A DNA stretch of 38,238 nt, from the NCBI GenBank assembly GCA_000433635.1, contig HF997910.1, forward strand, positions 16,491-54,728. The letters are read 5' to 3'. A program made the position numbers and the translations under genes. The notes under the pieces were generated by a model. That model was not told the origin of the DNA. It worked only from the letters and a program-made list of their open reading frames with translations, and made no database searches. Shown one piece after another: positions 17,181 through 25,890 of this stretch; position 1 is the first letter of the stretch; the number at the start of each line of letters is the position of its first letter. The stretch is from Ruminococcus sp. CAG:254. GTDB lineage: Bacteria; Bacillota; Clostridia; Oscillospirales; Ruminococcaceae.

Positions 17181-17181
17181 T

Positions 17182-17619
17182 TTATTCTGTCAAATACGGC
17201 TTTAAGATTGCAAGCATTTGATTGAGGTTCGTTTCCTGTTGCGGAAAACCGTTGATTTTCGGGGCAGTTTGCAGGCAAACATCCTCAAATTCCTGCGTGC
17301 GAAGATTCAACAATTTCGCATCAATCACTTTTTGATTGGCAATCTGATTGCGGATGACTAGTCTTTTTGCATTGCGGAAATCATAAATCGCAACGCCTTT
17401 GATGGGAATGATCGTATAGATGACAAAAAGACTGGTATCTGTAATCGTTGCAAATCCAGAAGCAATCGGCTTTGAGGAGAAAAGCCCTTTGGCTTTCAGG
17501 GAAATGCCAATTGGACAAATTGCCTTGGAATCCATTACAGGCAGGAATTCATCAAATACCTTGTTCATGTTGTCCGCAGAATACCCAGACATTTTATTAA
17601 GAGCACCAAATAACCCCAT
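17182..17619 (-). CDS. protein of unknown function, possible PH-like fold
   Basis: A 145-residue soluble protein, last gene of the minus-strand galE operon. The alternation of short beta strands (SGFATITDTSLFVIYTIIPIKGVAIYDFRNAKRLVI) with a closing helix (NLNQMLAILKPYL) suggests a bacterial PH-like domain, but this is a guess from pattern. The start is set at ATG 17619. An in-frame TTG at 17628 lies only 2 nt after AAGGAG and is less likely. It begins 15 nt after the stop of its upstream neighbour. Confidence 0.7.
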   Translation of the reverse strand: MGLFGALNKMSGYSADNMNKVFDEFLPVMDSKAICPIGISLKAKGLFSSKPIASGFATITDTSLFVIYTIIPIKGVAIYDFRNAKRLVIRNQIANQKVIDAKLLNLRTQEFEDVCLQTAPKINGFPQQETNLNQMLAILKPYLTE

Positions 17620-17634
17620 CTGAATCAAGACTCC

Positions 17635-18165
17635 TTACTTGTTGATAACTTCTGCATTATAATGCGTTTTTGCCTCTGTGATTTCTCCGCCGAGATACTT
17701 AAACTTCACGAACTGTTCTCCACGGAACGTCAAAGAACCCTGCTGATTGAACGGCACTTCTTTATAGACCACCTTTGTGGTGACGATATGTAAAATTTCA
17801 CCTTTTCGGGTCTTGAAAATCAATTCATAGTATTCATTGTACAGTTTCGATGTACCATTTGGGTCAATCGTACGCCGGCGTTCATCTACTTTTTGCACCA
17901 GCATGACCATTTCAGTTCGGGTTGCCCCCTTCGTCTTGGCAGGCTTCCGCATATTCTTTTCTCCGGTGATGTAATATTCCCGGTTAAATTCCATCGGATG
18001 CTTTGCCGTTCCAACCGTATCATCTGCAAAGAATGCACTCAGCTTTTTCCGGAATCGGCTTTTTTTCGACCCCAGCAACATGACCAGTACCAGCACCACT
18101 GCTGCTGCAATGACGACAATCAAAATATTGTTTAAGGCTTCTTCGTAATGAATATTATTAATCAT
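17635..18165 (-). CDS. membrane-anchored protein of unknown function
   Basis: A 176-residue protein with one N-terminal membrane helix (about residues 11-33, NILIVVIAAAVVLVLVMLLG) followed by a basic stretch (KKSRFRKK), so the rest is probably cytosolic. The soluble part contains several beta strands (YYELIFKTRKGEILHIVTTKVVYKEVPF, GEQFVKFKYLGGEI). The start ATG 18165 overlaps the galE stop as ATGA, with AAAGGAG inside the end of galE, indicating translational coupling. A longer reading frame into galE lacks support. The family is not recognised. Confidence 0.75.
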   Translation of the reverse strand: MINNIHYEEALNNILIVVIAAAVVLVLVMLLGSKKSRFRKKLSAFFADDTVGTAKHPMEFNREYYITGEKNMRKPAKTKGATRTEMVMLVQKVDERRRTIDPNGTSKLYNEYYELIFKTRKGEILHIVTTKVVYKEVPFNQQGSLTFRGEQFVKFKYLGGEITEAKTHYNAEVINK

Positions 18166-19187
18166 TTGGAATCCGCTCCTTTCTGAGCTTGTTTTTGGAT
18201 AAACCGCCAGCTGTCTGCACACATTTGCTGAAGATTGCGTTTTGCTGTCCATCCCAGCACGGTTTTGGCTTTGGATACATCGGCATACGATGTTGCCACA
18301 TCTCCGGCACGCCGTGGGAAAATCTTCAGGGGAATCGGCTTCCCACTGACGGCTTCATACATATTTGCCAGTTCCAATACACTGCAACCGCTGCCCGTTC
18401 CCAAGTTGAATACCGAGAAGCCAGCGTGCTGCATACTGTATTGCAGGGCAGAAACGTGTCCTTCTGCCAAATCCATGACATGGACATAGTCCCGAACACC
18501 AGTACCGTCTGGGGTGTCATAATCGTTGCCATAGACTCGAAAATAAGGCAGCTGACCGCTTGCAACCAGTGCTAAATAAGGGGCAATGTTGCTTGGAATA
18601 CCATGCGGTTCTTCGCCTAGCAGTCCGCTTTCATGTGCTCCGATCGGATTGAAGTAGCGGAGTGCTGTAATGTGCCAGTCGGAATCTGCCTGACAGAGGT
18701 CTTGTAAGAGTTGTTCGCTGATGATTTTTGTTTCCCCGTAGGGATTGCTTGCGGAAAGTGGTGTGACGGTTTCCGCATAGGGGGCAGTATGTTGTGTTCC
18801 GTATACCGTAGCGGAAGAAGAAAAAATCAGCGTCCGGCAGTCGGTTTTCTGTAACTCTTCTAATAATGTCATCATACCGCCAATGTTATTTTGATAATAT
18901 CGCAGTGGCTGCTGTACCGATTCGCCAACTGCTTTCAGTCCGGCGAAGTGCAGCACGGCAGAAATATGATGTGTTTGAAAAATCTGACGCAGACCGTCAG
19001 CGTTGCGGATATCCATGTGATAGAATGGTATGGATTTTCCGGTAATCTCCTGCAAGTGCAGCAGACTTTCTTGTTTGGCATTGCAAAGGTTATCCAGAAT
19101 GACAACCGAATACCCCGCCTGTAAAAGAGCAATACAAGTATGTGTTCCAATGAACCCTGCACCGCCAGTTACAAGAATTTCACCCAT
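18162..19187 (-). CDS. galE: UDP-glucose 4-epimerase
   Basis: An extended short-chain dehydrogenase that interconverts UDP-glucose and UDP-galactose for galactose use and for polysaccharide precursors. The NAD-binding VTGGAGFIGTHTC is at the N-terminus. The catalytic Ser is in SSSATVYG and the Tyr-Lys pair in NPYGETK. The substrate-binding end (RRAGDVATSYADVSKAKTVLGW) is canonical. Length 341 is normal. It leads an operon with two unknown genes downstream. Confidence 0.96.
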   Translation of the reverse strand: MGEILVTGGAGFIGTHTCIALLQAGYSVVILDNLCNAKQESLLHLQEITGKSIPFYHMDIRNADGLRQIFQTHHISAVLHFAGLKAVGESVQQPLRYYQNNIGGMMTLLEELQKTDCRTLIFSSSATVYGTQHTAPYAETVTPLSASNPYGETKIISEQLLQDLCQADSDWHITALRYFNPIGAHESGLLGEEPHGIPSNIAPYLALVASGQLPYFRVYGNDYDTPDGTGVRDYVHVMDLAEGHVSALQYSMQHAGFSVFNLGTGSGCSVLELANMYEAVSGKPIPLKIFPRRAGDVATSYADVSKAKTVLGWTAKRNLQQMCADSWRFIQKQAQKGADSK

Positions 19188-19255
19188 TTCCCTGTTTCGT
19201 CCTTTCTCTCTCGTTGTGTGACACAGGGGATACTATGTCAGCAATTTACTATTAT

Positions 19256-19284
19256 AGTATAGCGGATTTTTCTTTTTTTTTCAA
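19256..19284 (-). promoter_or_regulatory. sigma-A-type promoter for the galE operon
   Basis: On the minus strand: TTGAAA (19284-19279), 17-bp spacer, TATACT (19261-19256). Confidence 0.7.
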
Positions 19285-19423
19285 GTCTTATTTGCAAAGA
19301 AACCAGATTTTTTTCAGGGATGACGGAAGATGCTGCAATAAAAGGGAGAATTTGGATGGCAAGCGTGCAGGGAAATGGTATTTCGAACGATTTTGCTGGA
19401 TGCTTCTGAATATGAAATGTTCG

Positions 19424-19452
19424 TTGACAGAGAACCGAAACTATGTTATACT
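19424..19452 (+). promoter_or_regulatory. sigma-A-type promoter for the polytopic membrane protein
   Basis: TTGACA (19424-19429), 17-bp spacer, TATACT (19447-19452). It lies inside a longer possible reading frame and so decides that translation starts downstream at TTG 19484. Confidence 0.8.
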
Positions 19453-19483
19453 TTTCTTAAAAAATAGACAGGAGGGGACAAAA

Positions 19484-21493
19484 TTGTCGCCAGAAGAAGA
19501 AAAAGTACAGCGGTTAGAGCAGCGAATTGCTCAGCTGGAACAGGCGTTGCAAGAAAAGAATGCACCTGCATCCTTGCAGCCGACTGTATCGCCCACCATA
19601 CCGCAGCAGGAAACACCACCAACCATTCCGCCACCGGCTCCGGAGATTCCGCCGATGCAGACCACGCAGCCTACACCGCCTCCGCCCTCTTTTCAACCGA
19701 ATATCCCGTGGACATCACAGGCACAAACCATGCAATCTGTTCCGCCACCGCAGCAAATGGATACGGAACAGAAGTTCGGGAAAATTGTCATGGGGATTCT
19801 TGCTTCGATTTTTATCTTTGCAGCGATTCTCATTGGATATGCATTTTTGCCCAGTATCTTGCAGATGGTCGGGTTATTCGTCATTGGAGCAGGCGTTTCC
19901 GCTGCGGGACTTTACGGGATTTCTAAAAAGAAGTATCCCTACTTTTTCCTGAGTGTTGCCGGATGCGGAGCAGGCATTCTCTATTTGTCCATTCTCCTGA
20001 GTTATTGGTATTTTTCTGTAGTTGGAAAATGGGCGATGTATGGGATGCTGCTGCTCTGGGCAGTGTTTGTGCTTTGGATGTCCCGAAAAAGCGTGCCTTT
20101 GTTCCGCCTGATTGGACAGTGCGGAATCGTATTGTCGTTGTTGTTTGCGTTTCGGCAGCTGAATGTACTGGAAACTGGACTGATTTTTTTCTTTTTCGTG
20201 TTGGTATCGGCACTTTATCAGTTTGCAGACCGTCGAATCGGAATTGCTTGTCAGCTGTCTACCTTGCTTTGCAATGCCGTTTCTCTGCTGATTCTCACGG
20301 TTTTGTTTACAGTGACACTGCGAAGAGTTCTACATACGCCGATGTTTGGGCTATTGCTTGCAGAGGGCATTCTTTTGATGCTGTACACTTTGGCACAGTT
20401 GATTTGGTATCGTATGCGGATGCGTCCGGCAGAGCAAAGCGGAATGGGATATTTCTTTACAGCTCTGTCTGGCTTGTTGCTGGTGCAGTTGCAGGCACAG
20501 TGGTTCTTTTTCTTTTGGGATACCGGAAAATATTTGCTGTCCGCCCTGACTGCCGTTGCAGTTTGGATGCTCTATGACCGCAAGCAGGAAGAATCCGCTC
20601 TGCGAAATCTGATGGCGTGTATTTGCAGTATTTTAGCATTTCTGTGGCTGTTGCCGTTGTCCATCTTGCCAGCGTTGCTGGGATGGGTGCTGTTGGAAGC
20701 AGCTCTGTTTGTGATGTGGCACGTACGAAAGCAAAATGGCTGCTTGTATCTGGGATATGTGCTGTTTTTGTTTGGCATTCGTCTGATTCTGTCAAAAATT
20801 TCCGTTTTGGATGATATTACTTTGCAGTATGGTGCATGGGTTGCCATTGACATTGCTGTGACCTTGTATCTTCGCCATTGCCGTTCCCATCGAGGCATGG
20901 AAATTCTGTCGCTTTGCGTAACGGGCTGGCTGATGGTAGAGGGCTGGTGTTTGCTGCTGTTGGAGGGCTTGTTCCGGTCAGTTGCAGCATTTTGGCATGC
21001 AATCGGCTCGCTGTTTCGGCAGACGGGAAGCGATACAGCAATTGTCATTCCATGGGATACGATTTTGCTGGCTGCATTTGTCGTTTTGATTTTCCTGTTG
21101 AATGTGCCGTATTTGCTGCGAAAGTATCCGAATCGAAATGGTGTCAGTGTATACCTTGGCATTCGTATGACCTTGCTGGGGGCAGTGGTCAGCGGTGCAT
21201 TTTTCCAGCGAGCTGCATGGAGCAGCGGTCTTTTAACCTTGCTTTCGTTTGGTATGCTGTTGGTGGGATTTCATTTCCATCAAAAAGGACTGCGAATTTA
21301 TAGCTTGATTGCAATGATGGTCTTTTTGTGCAAGCTGCTGCTGTTGGATTTGTCCTACCAGACACCGCTATTATGGGCAGGAGCATTTTTGATTTGCGGG
21401 CTGTTGTGTTTCGGTATCAGCTTTGCTTATAATCGAATTGGACAGAAGCATATAGAATCCGCAGAACCGATGAAACAGAAGGGAGAAAAATAA
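19484..21493 (+). CDS. polytopic membrane protein (DUF2339-like)
   Basis: A 669-residue protein. A short coiled-coil (EEEKVQRLEQRIAQLEQAL) is followed by a Pro/Gln-rich linker (about residues 35-105) and then roughly 18 or more hydrophobic segments filling the rest. This layout resembles the DUF2339 family of predicted membrane proteins, whose function is unknown. The start is TTG 19484, with GGAGGGG (19471-19477) 6 nt upstream and a promoter just before it. The frame stays open upstream to 19214 but would include the promoter. The stop is 2 nt before the next gene, so the two are coupled. Confidence 0.78.
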   Translation: MSPEEEKVQRLEQRIAQLEQALQEKNAPASLQPTVSPTIPQQETPPTIPPPAPEIPPMQTTQPTPPPPSFQPNIPWTSQAQTMQSVPPPQQMDTEQKFGKIVMGILASIFIFAAILIGYAFLPSILQMVGLFVIGAGVSAAGLYGISKKKYPYFFLSVAGCGAGILYLSILLSYWYFSVVGKWAMYGMLLLWAVFVLWMSRKSVPLFRLIGQCGIVLSLLFAFRQLNVLETGLIFFFFVLVSALYQFADRRIGIACQLSTLLCNAVSLLILTVLFTVTLRRVLHTPMFGLLLAEGILLMLYTLAQLIWYRMRMRPAEQSGMGYFFTALSGLLLVQLQAQWFFFFWDTGKYLLSALTAVAVWMLYDRKQEESALRNLMACICSILAFLWLLPLSILPALLGWVLLEAALFVMWHVRKQNGCLYLGYVLFLFGIRLILSKISVLDDITLQYGAWVAIDIAVTLYLRHCRSHRGMEILSLCVTGWLMVEGWCLLLLEGLFRSVAAFWHAIGSLFRQTGSDTAIVIPWDTILLAAFVVLIFLLNVPYLLRKYPNRNGVSVYLGIRMTLLGAVVSGAFFQRAAWSSGLLTLLSFGMLLVGFHFHQKGLRIYSLIAMMVFLCKLLLLDLSYQTPLLWAGAFLICGLLCFGISFAYNRIGQKHIESAEPMKQKGEK

Positions 21494-21495
21494 GT

Positions 21496-23097
21496 ATGAA
21501 TATAACAGATTTTGAAGAATATTTCAGCCCGAGGATTTTAGAGCGTGGGAAAGAATACTACCGGAATCATCATGTGATCACACTGGATCGCATCGAAGAA
21601 GGATATTATGAAGCAGAAGTAGAGGGCAGCCAAATCTATACCGTGTTTGTAGAACTGGAAGAAAACGGTGAAATTTCTGATATTTCCTGTGATTGCCCTT
21701 ATGATTGGGAAGAATTTTGTAAGCATGAGGCAGCGGTTTTATATGCATTGCGGGAACAGGAAGAATATACTCCGTTCGTGGAAGAACCGGAACAGAAACA
21801 GGCTCTGCCAGAACAGTTGGCTGCCTGTGAAAAAGAAACACTGATTGCATGGATGATGGAATATGCAAAGGAAAATCGGGGTTTTTTGGATTATTTGCAG
21901 CTGCGTGTATCAGAGCAATTGCAGCCGGAAGAACTGCTTGCCATTCTAAATCGTACTTGCAACCGCTTTTTCTCTGGGAAAATCGTGTGGAAAGAATTGC
22001 AGAAAACAGTTGCATTTCTGTTGAAATCCATGCAGAGTTGGAACGATGATGCAGAAAAGGTGAAAACAGGTGCATCCATGATTCGATTGTTGAAGAAATG
22101 GTATCAGACAAATAGCTGTGAATCGGATTGGATTGTATATGATGAGATTGACGTTTGTTCGGATGCATTGATGCAAATTGTGCAGGGTGTTGTCAAACAG
22201 AAAGACCGAAAAGCAGCAGAGGCTATTTATCAGATTCTGTTAAAAATGCTGCAAGTAGATTTTATAGATATTGAAAATCCATTTTCTCCGATGTTGAATA
22301 CTCTGTGTGCTCTGCCGGAATATCGAAAAAAGGTAGAAGAATGGCTGCAATATCGGCAAGCCGTTTCGACAGAATATGAACGAAGAGAACTGGCAGAACA
22401 GCAGTTTCAAATTCTCAAACGATATGGAACACCGCAGGAACAGAACGATTTCATCAACCGGCATCTTTCCAACCCAGAATATCGCCGGATGGCAATTCAA
22501 AATGCGATTGATGCAGGAGATGAAAGCACAGTGGAACGGCTGGCACTGGATGGGGAATATGAAAACCAAGCATTACCGGGTTTGTTGCAGGAGTGGCAGA
22601 AATGTCGCTATCACTGCTATCACAGAACAGGAGAACGGGAAAAGCTGGCGGATGTTTGCGAAGCGTTGTTGAAAGGTGGCGAACCGGATTATTATGAAGA
22701 GTGGAAATCGTTGATTCCGTTCGATTTGAAATCTGTAAAAATCGAACAACTGTTAAAAGAAGCTCCCATCAAGGTGTATCGCAAAATTCTATTAGCAGAA
22801 AATCGAGTGGACTTGATGGCAGAAGCTTGCGAGAAAGACCCGTCTGACTTGCTGCTGTATTTTAGTGCTTTAAAATGCAGTCCCTTTGCGGAACGGGCAA
22901 CAGAATTATACAAAGATTGGATTTGGGAAGAGGCGGATGCGGCAGCAAATCGCTCGGAATATGCAGCGGTCTGCCAGAAGTTGAAGAAGTTTTCAGAGGA
23001 TAGCCCGATTGCGGCTCGGGTGCTGGCACAGGAATTGCGGGAAAAATTTCCACGAAGACCCGCTTTTCAGGATGAATTAAAGAAAGCAGGATTTTAA
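21496..23097 (+). CDS. SWIM zinc-finger domain protein
   Basis: A 533-residue soluble protein. Residues 1-90 form a SWIM domain, with zinc ligands in the pattern CxC...CxH visible as C65-D-C67 and C75-K-H77. SWIM domains are linked to DNA or protein binding. The rest is helical and repeat-like (many short helices with EEWLQ, LLKEAPI type segments), suggesting a solenoid scaffold. There is no helicase domain, unlike SWI/SNF proteins that carry SWIM domains. It follows the membrane protein by 2 nt and ends in a terminator. Its role is unknown. Confidence 0.82.
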   Translation: MNITDFEEYFSPRILERGKEYYRNHHVITLDRIEEGYYEAEVEGSQIYTVFVELEENGEISDISCDCPYDWEEFCKHEAAVLYALREQEEYTPFVEEPEQKQALPEQLAACEKETLIAWMMEYAKENRGFLDYLQLRVSEQLQPEELLAILNRTCNRFFSGKIVWKELQKTVAFLLKSMQSWNDDAEKVKTGASMIRLLKKWYQTNSCESDWIVYDEIDVCSDALMQIVQGVVKQKDRKAAEAIYQILLKMLQVDFIDIENPFSPMLNTLCALPEYRKKVEEWLQYRQAVSTEYERRELAEQQFQILKRYGTPQEQNDFINRHLSNPEYRRMAIQNAIDAGDESTVERLALDGEYENQALPGLLQEWQKCRYHCYHRTGEREKLADVCEALLKGGEPDYYEEWKSLIPFDLKSVKIEQLLKEAPIKVYRKILLAENRVDLMAEACEKDPSDLLLYFSALKCSPFAERATELYKDWIWEEADAAANRSEYAAVCQKLKKFSEDSPIAARVLAQELREKFPRRPAFQDELKKAGF

Positions 23098-23110
23098 AAA
23101 ATACATAAAC

Positions 23111-23152
23111 ACAGGGAGTTGTTTTTTGCAGAAAAATGCTCCCTGTTTTTGT
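23111..23152 (+). terminator. intrinsic terminator after the SWIM gene
   Basis: 8-bp stem ACAGGGAG (23111-23118) / CTCCCTGT (23139-23146), with an inner T/A pairing in the loop, followed by TTTTTG. The remaining gap to 23236 holds only the sigma gene leader; I found no clear promoter there. Confidence 0.82.
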
Positions 23153-23236
23153 TTACAATTCTAGAGAAAATTTTTTTGCAGACCGTGTGACATTTTGCCT
23201 GGAAACTTGTAGTTGTAGATGAAAGGGGGAAGTGAT

Positions 23237-23770
23237 ATGTTGCAGATCTCGCAAAGCATCTCGCCGGAAGAAGCCGTGCAGCCAATGGAGATTCAGCAGG
23301 TGATTCAGGTCTATCAGCAGCTCATCTATGGCATTGCACTGACGGGAACTGGTGGAAATCGGGCAGATGCAGAGGATGTCTTTCAAGAAACATTTCTTGC
23401 TTATTTTCAGGCAAACAAGACGTTTCGAGAAGAAGAACATCGGAAAGCATGGTTGATTCGGACAGCCTGCAATTACTGCAAGAAAATCATGGGCAGTACT
23501 TACCGAAAGCGAACCGTTCCACTGACGGACACCACGCCGCTGCCGGTATTGTTTGATTTGCCAGAGGATAATCAGTTGTTTGCGGCACTTTGCAGCCTCA
23601 AGCCCATGTATCGAAATGTGCTGTATCTGTATTACTTTGCGGGATATCGGACAGAAGAAATTGCAGGGTTGTTGGGAAAACGGGCTGGAACGATTCGGAT
23701 GCAGCTGCTCCGGGGCAGAGAACAACTACGCACACAACTGCAAGAAGAGGAGGGAACGGTTGATGGATAA
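23237..23770 (+). CDS. ECF-type RNA polymerase sigma factor
   Basis: A 177-residue sigma-70 family protein with only regions 2 and 4, as in extracytoplasmic-function sigmas. Region 2 spans VIQVYQQLIYGIALTGTGGN through DAEDVFQETFLAYF and HRKAWLIRTACNYC. Region 4 is seen as LKPMYRNVLYLYYF followed by the helix-turn-helix YRTEEIAGLLGKRAGTIRMQ. ATG 23237 is chosen because AAAGGGGGA sits 6-8 nt before it; an in-frame ATG at 23219 precedes that site. It overlaps the next gene by 8 nt, so sigma factor and membrane partner are translationally coupled. Confidence 0.92.
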   Translation: MLQISQSISPEEAVQPMEIQQVIQVYQQLIYGIALTGTGGNRADAEDVFQETFLAYFQANKTFREEEHRKAWLIRTACNYCKKIMGSTYRKRTVPLTDTTPLPVLFDLPEDNQLFAALCSLKPMYRNVLYLYYFAGYRTEEIAGLLGKRAGTIRMQLLRGREQLRTQLQEEEGTVDG

Positions 23771-25571
23771 AAAGCAATGTGAACGAATGTTTGAACAGAT
23801 GCAGCCGCCGAAAGCCGTGGTGCAGCGACTGCAACAGCGGATTCATGCAGAAGAAGCAGCCTCTCTTGCCGAACAGCAGCCGAATCGTTCGATTCAAACC
23901 CTGCACACCACAACTGCACCACCGCCACCCAAACGCATCCGCTGTTCCTGGCAGAAACTCTCCGGCGGTGTGGTTGCAGCCGTCTTTCTGCTGAGTATAG
24001 GAACGGTGATTGGTTATCATCTGAAACACGATGAACAAGTTTTTGTCCCCTCTTCAGAATCCACTACGGAAGCATCTGAAACACCAAAAGCAACAACCCA
24101 ATCACTTGTTTTGCAGTATCAAGGGCAGAATTTGCGGGAAATGGCGGTTGTCAATCCGGACAGGGTAGAAGTACAAGACACATTGGGTGAAGGTTCGCTG
24201 ATGGGTGTAGACGGAGCAACAACCGTTTCGGTTTATCAGGTCTATTTGAAAGACACAGCAACCATAGAAGAATCGGTTGTGGCAGCGGAATGGAACGGAA
24301 CGCAGTATTTGTTTGTTTCTGTTCCGGACGTTGTGCGAACGTTTAAAGATTATCCAATCATAGAAAACTGGATTTCCTCCGGCAGCTTTACTTTTTTGGA
24401 TGAAGATCAGATTACGGAACGCACCTATGAAAACTACACCAACGAGGAATTATCGCCACTGTTTACCTTTTTGCAGAACAATGCGGATAGCATCAATTTT
24501 AGCAGCGGACTTTCTTCGGATGCAGATGTACCAGAAGAACAGGTACAGATGACCGACCGATTTACATGGGATTATGCCATTACGATTTCTTCTGACTGTC
24601 TGGATTTCTCTGGCGTTTTGTATTTTGATGTTGGAGATGGCGTTTGGAAAATGGATTTGTTGGACAGACAGGCTTATTTTCTTAGTACACCGGAGATTTT
24701 AACGGAAATGCTCTCAGAAGTTGCCGCTTCTCATGCAGTTGTACCCAATACACAGAATGGGAATGCATCGGAAAACAGTACCTCTGCAACAGGGGAACTG
24801 CTGGGCAGAACTGCCATTGATGGGAGCAACCCCAAAAATACAACGATACAGGACTTGCAACCGCAGCTATTAAACCAGCCGTTTTCCTTTCAGCAGGTTT
24901 CCGGTTCGCTGGTGGATTCCTACACAGGGATGTCATCCGATGGAACAGGAGCAATCGAGGAAATTCGCAGCCTGACGACCTTTCAGATTGATTTGGCAAC
25001 TAGAACCAAAGATGTTCTTCGGACTGTAGAGTCACCGCCGGATTCCCAGAGCGACAGCAGTGAAACGGCAACATGGGAATACATCTATGCGAATCAGCAG
25101 AAACTTTCTATGGAACAGGTCTGGACAGCAAACAACTGGTATACCATTTATCCGGATTTGCAGTGCTATACGGTTTTAAATGCCGGTACGGACGAGTGGA
25201 CGAATTATGATACAGCCGTCAATATGTTGGCGGATGGAACTGTTTTTGAAGATGGCATTTTTTATTTGGGACAGGAATTTTCGGCACGCAGCGAAGATTT
25301 GGAAGGAGTCGTTGTCCCCCAGAATTTGTTTGTATTTGGAACGGTTTCTTATCTGAACCGAGATTGCTATCTGGTCGGGAAATATGAAGACGGCAGTATC
25401 ACACGCTATTTGATTGATATGGAACAGTTGATTGCTTTGAAACGAGAGTCAGTCGGAGCAGATTTTCAGAAGATAGACTATTTCAAAGAGATTTTATTTG
25501 ATGAAGAAGCAGTACCAGTACCGGAAGTGGAGGAAAGCAGCCTGACCGCAGGGATGCAGTATCTGCCCTGA
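23763..25571 (+). CDS. membrane-anchored probable anti-sigma or sensor partner of the ECF sigma factor
   Basis: A 602-residue protein. A short cytosolic N-terminus (about residues 1-62, with helices CERMFEQMQ and AVVQRLQQRIHAEE) is followed by one membrane helix (about 67-85) and a 500-residue extracytoplasmic part. The start at 23763 overlaps the sigma gene by 8 nt, the arrangement typical of sigma/anti-sigma pairs. The N-terminus is too short and lacks HxxxCxxC, so it is not a classical zinc anti-sigma domain. The outer part is Ser/Thr-rich and beta-like with no recognised enzyme motif. The anti-sigma role is inferred from context. Confidence 0.75.
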   Translation: MDKKQCERMFEQMQPPKAVVQRLQQRIHAEEAASLAEQQPNRSIQTLHTTTAPPPPKRIRCSWQKLSGGVVAAVFLLSIGTVIGYHLKHDEQVFVPSSESTTEASETPKATTQSLVLQYQGQNLREMAVVNPDRVEVQDTLGEGSLMGVDGATTVSVYQVYLKDTATIEESVVAAEWNGTQYLFVSVPDVVRTFKDYPIIENWISSGSFTFLDEDQITERTYENYTNEELSPLFTFLQNNADSINFSSGLSSDADVPEEQVQMTDRFTWDYAITISSDCLDFSGVLYFDVGDGVWKMDLLDRQAYFLSTPEILTEMLSEVAASHAVVPNTQNGNASENSTSATGELLGRTAIDGSNPKNTTIQDLQPQLLNQPFSFQQVSGSLVDSYTGMSSDGTGAIEEIRSLTTFQIDLATRTKDVLRTVESPPDSQSDSSETATWEYIYANQQKLSMEQVWTANNWYTIYPDLQCYTVLNAGTDEWTNYDTAVNMLADGTVFEDGIFYLGQEFSARSEDLEGVVVPQNLFVFGTVSYLNRDCYLVGKYEDGSITRYLIDMEQLIALKRESVGADFQKIDYFKEILFDEEAVPVPEVEESSLTAGMQYLP

Positions 25572-25701
25572 AGTAGAAAAATAGACAGGAAAATCATCGA
25601 ATCTTTCGGGGCAGAAATGCAAATTGCGGAATATGGCGATTGAAAAGAAAGAAAAATAGAATCATCAAAAACAAGGGAATAAACAAGCATATTTGGGATT
25701 A

Positions 25702-25747
25702 AAAAAAGGCCGCTGTCGTTTGGCGTGGAAACGATAGCGGTCTTTCG
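25702..25747 (-). terminator. terminator for the minus-strand tRNA unit
   Basis: 12-bp stem 25710-25721 / 25729-25740 with one G-U pair. On the minus strand it is followed by GGCC and seven T residues, a strong terminator for transcripts coming through tRNA-Gly. The plus-strand side is weaker and may serve the upstream sigma operon. The rest of the 25572-25804 gap is AT-rich with nothing else that I recognise. Confidence 0.85.
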
Positions 25748-25804
25748 TTGTTTGTAAAGAGAAAAAAGAAACAGCCCGAACAAATCGGACTGCTTCTTAA
25801 AATT

Positions 25805-25878
25805 TGGAGCGGGCGACGAGAATCGAACTCGCAACCTCAGCTTGGGAAGCTGATGTTTTACCACTAAACTACGCCCGC
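25805..25878 (-). tRNA. tRNA-Gly (anticodon CCC)
   Basis: Cloverleaf on the minus strand: acceptor GCGGGCG/CGCCCGC, D-arm GTTT...AAAC, anticodon stem TCAGC/GCTGA with loop TTCCCAA, and a T-arm with TTCGAAT. The discriminator base is T and the CCA end is encoded (25807-25805). Anticodon CCC reads GGG. Just 12 nt separate it from the stop codon of the upstream coding gene, so it is probably cut from a longer transcript. Confidence 0.95.
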
Positions 25879-25890
25879 AAAAAACCGGAA

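Noticed and set aside
19214..19483. N-terminal extension of the polytopic membrane protein
   Set aside because: It contains a consensus promoter for the gene and the galE promoter on the other strand. A strong ribosome binding site lies just before TTG 19484, and the extension encodes no recognisable segment.
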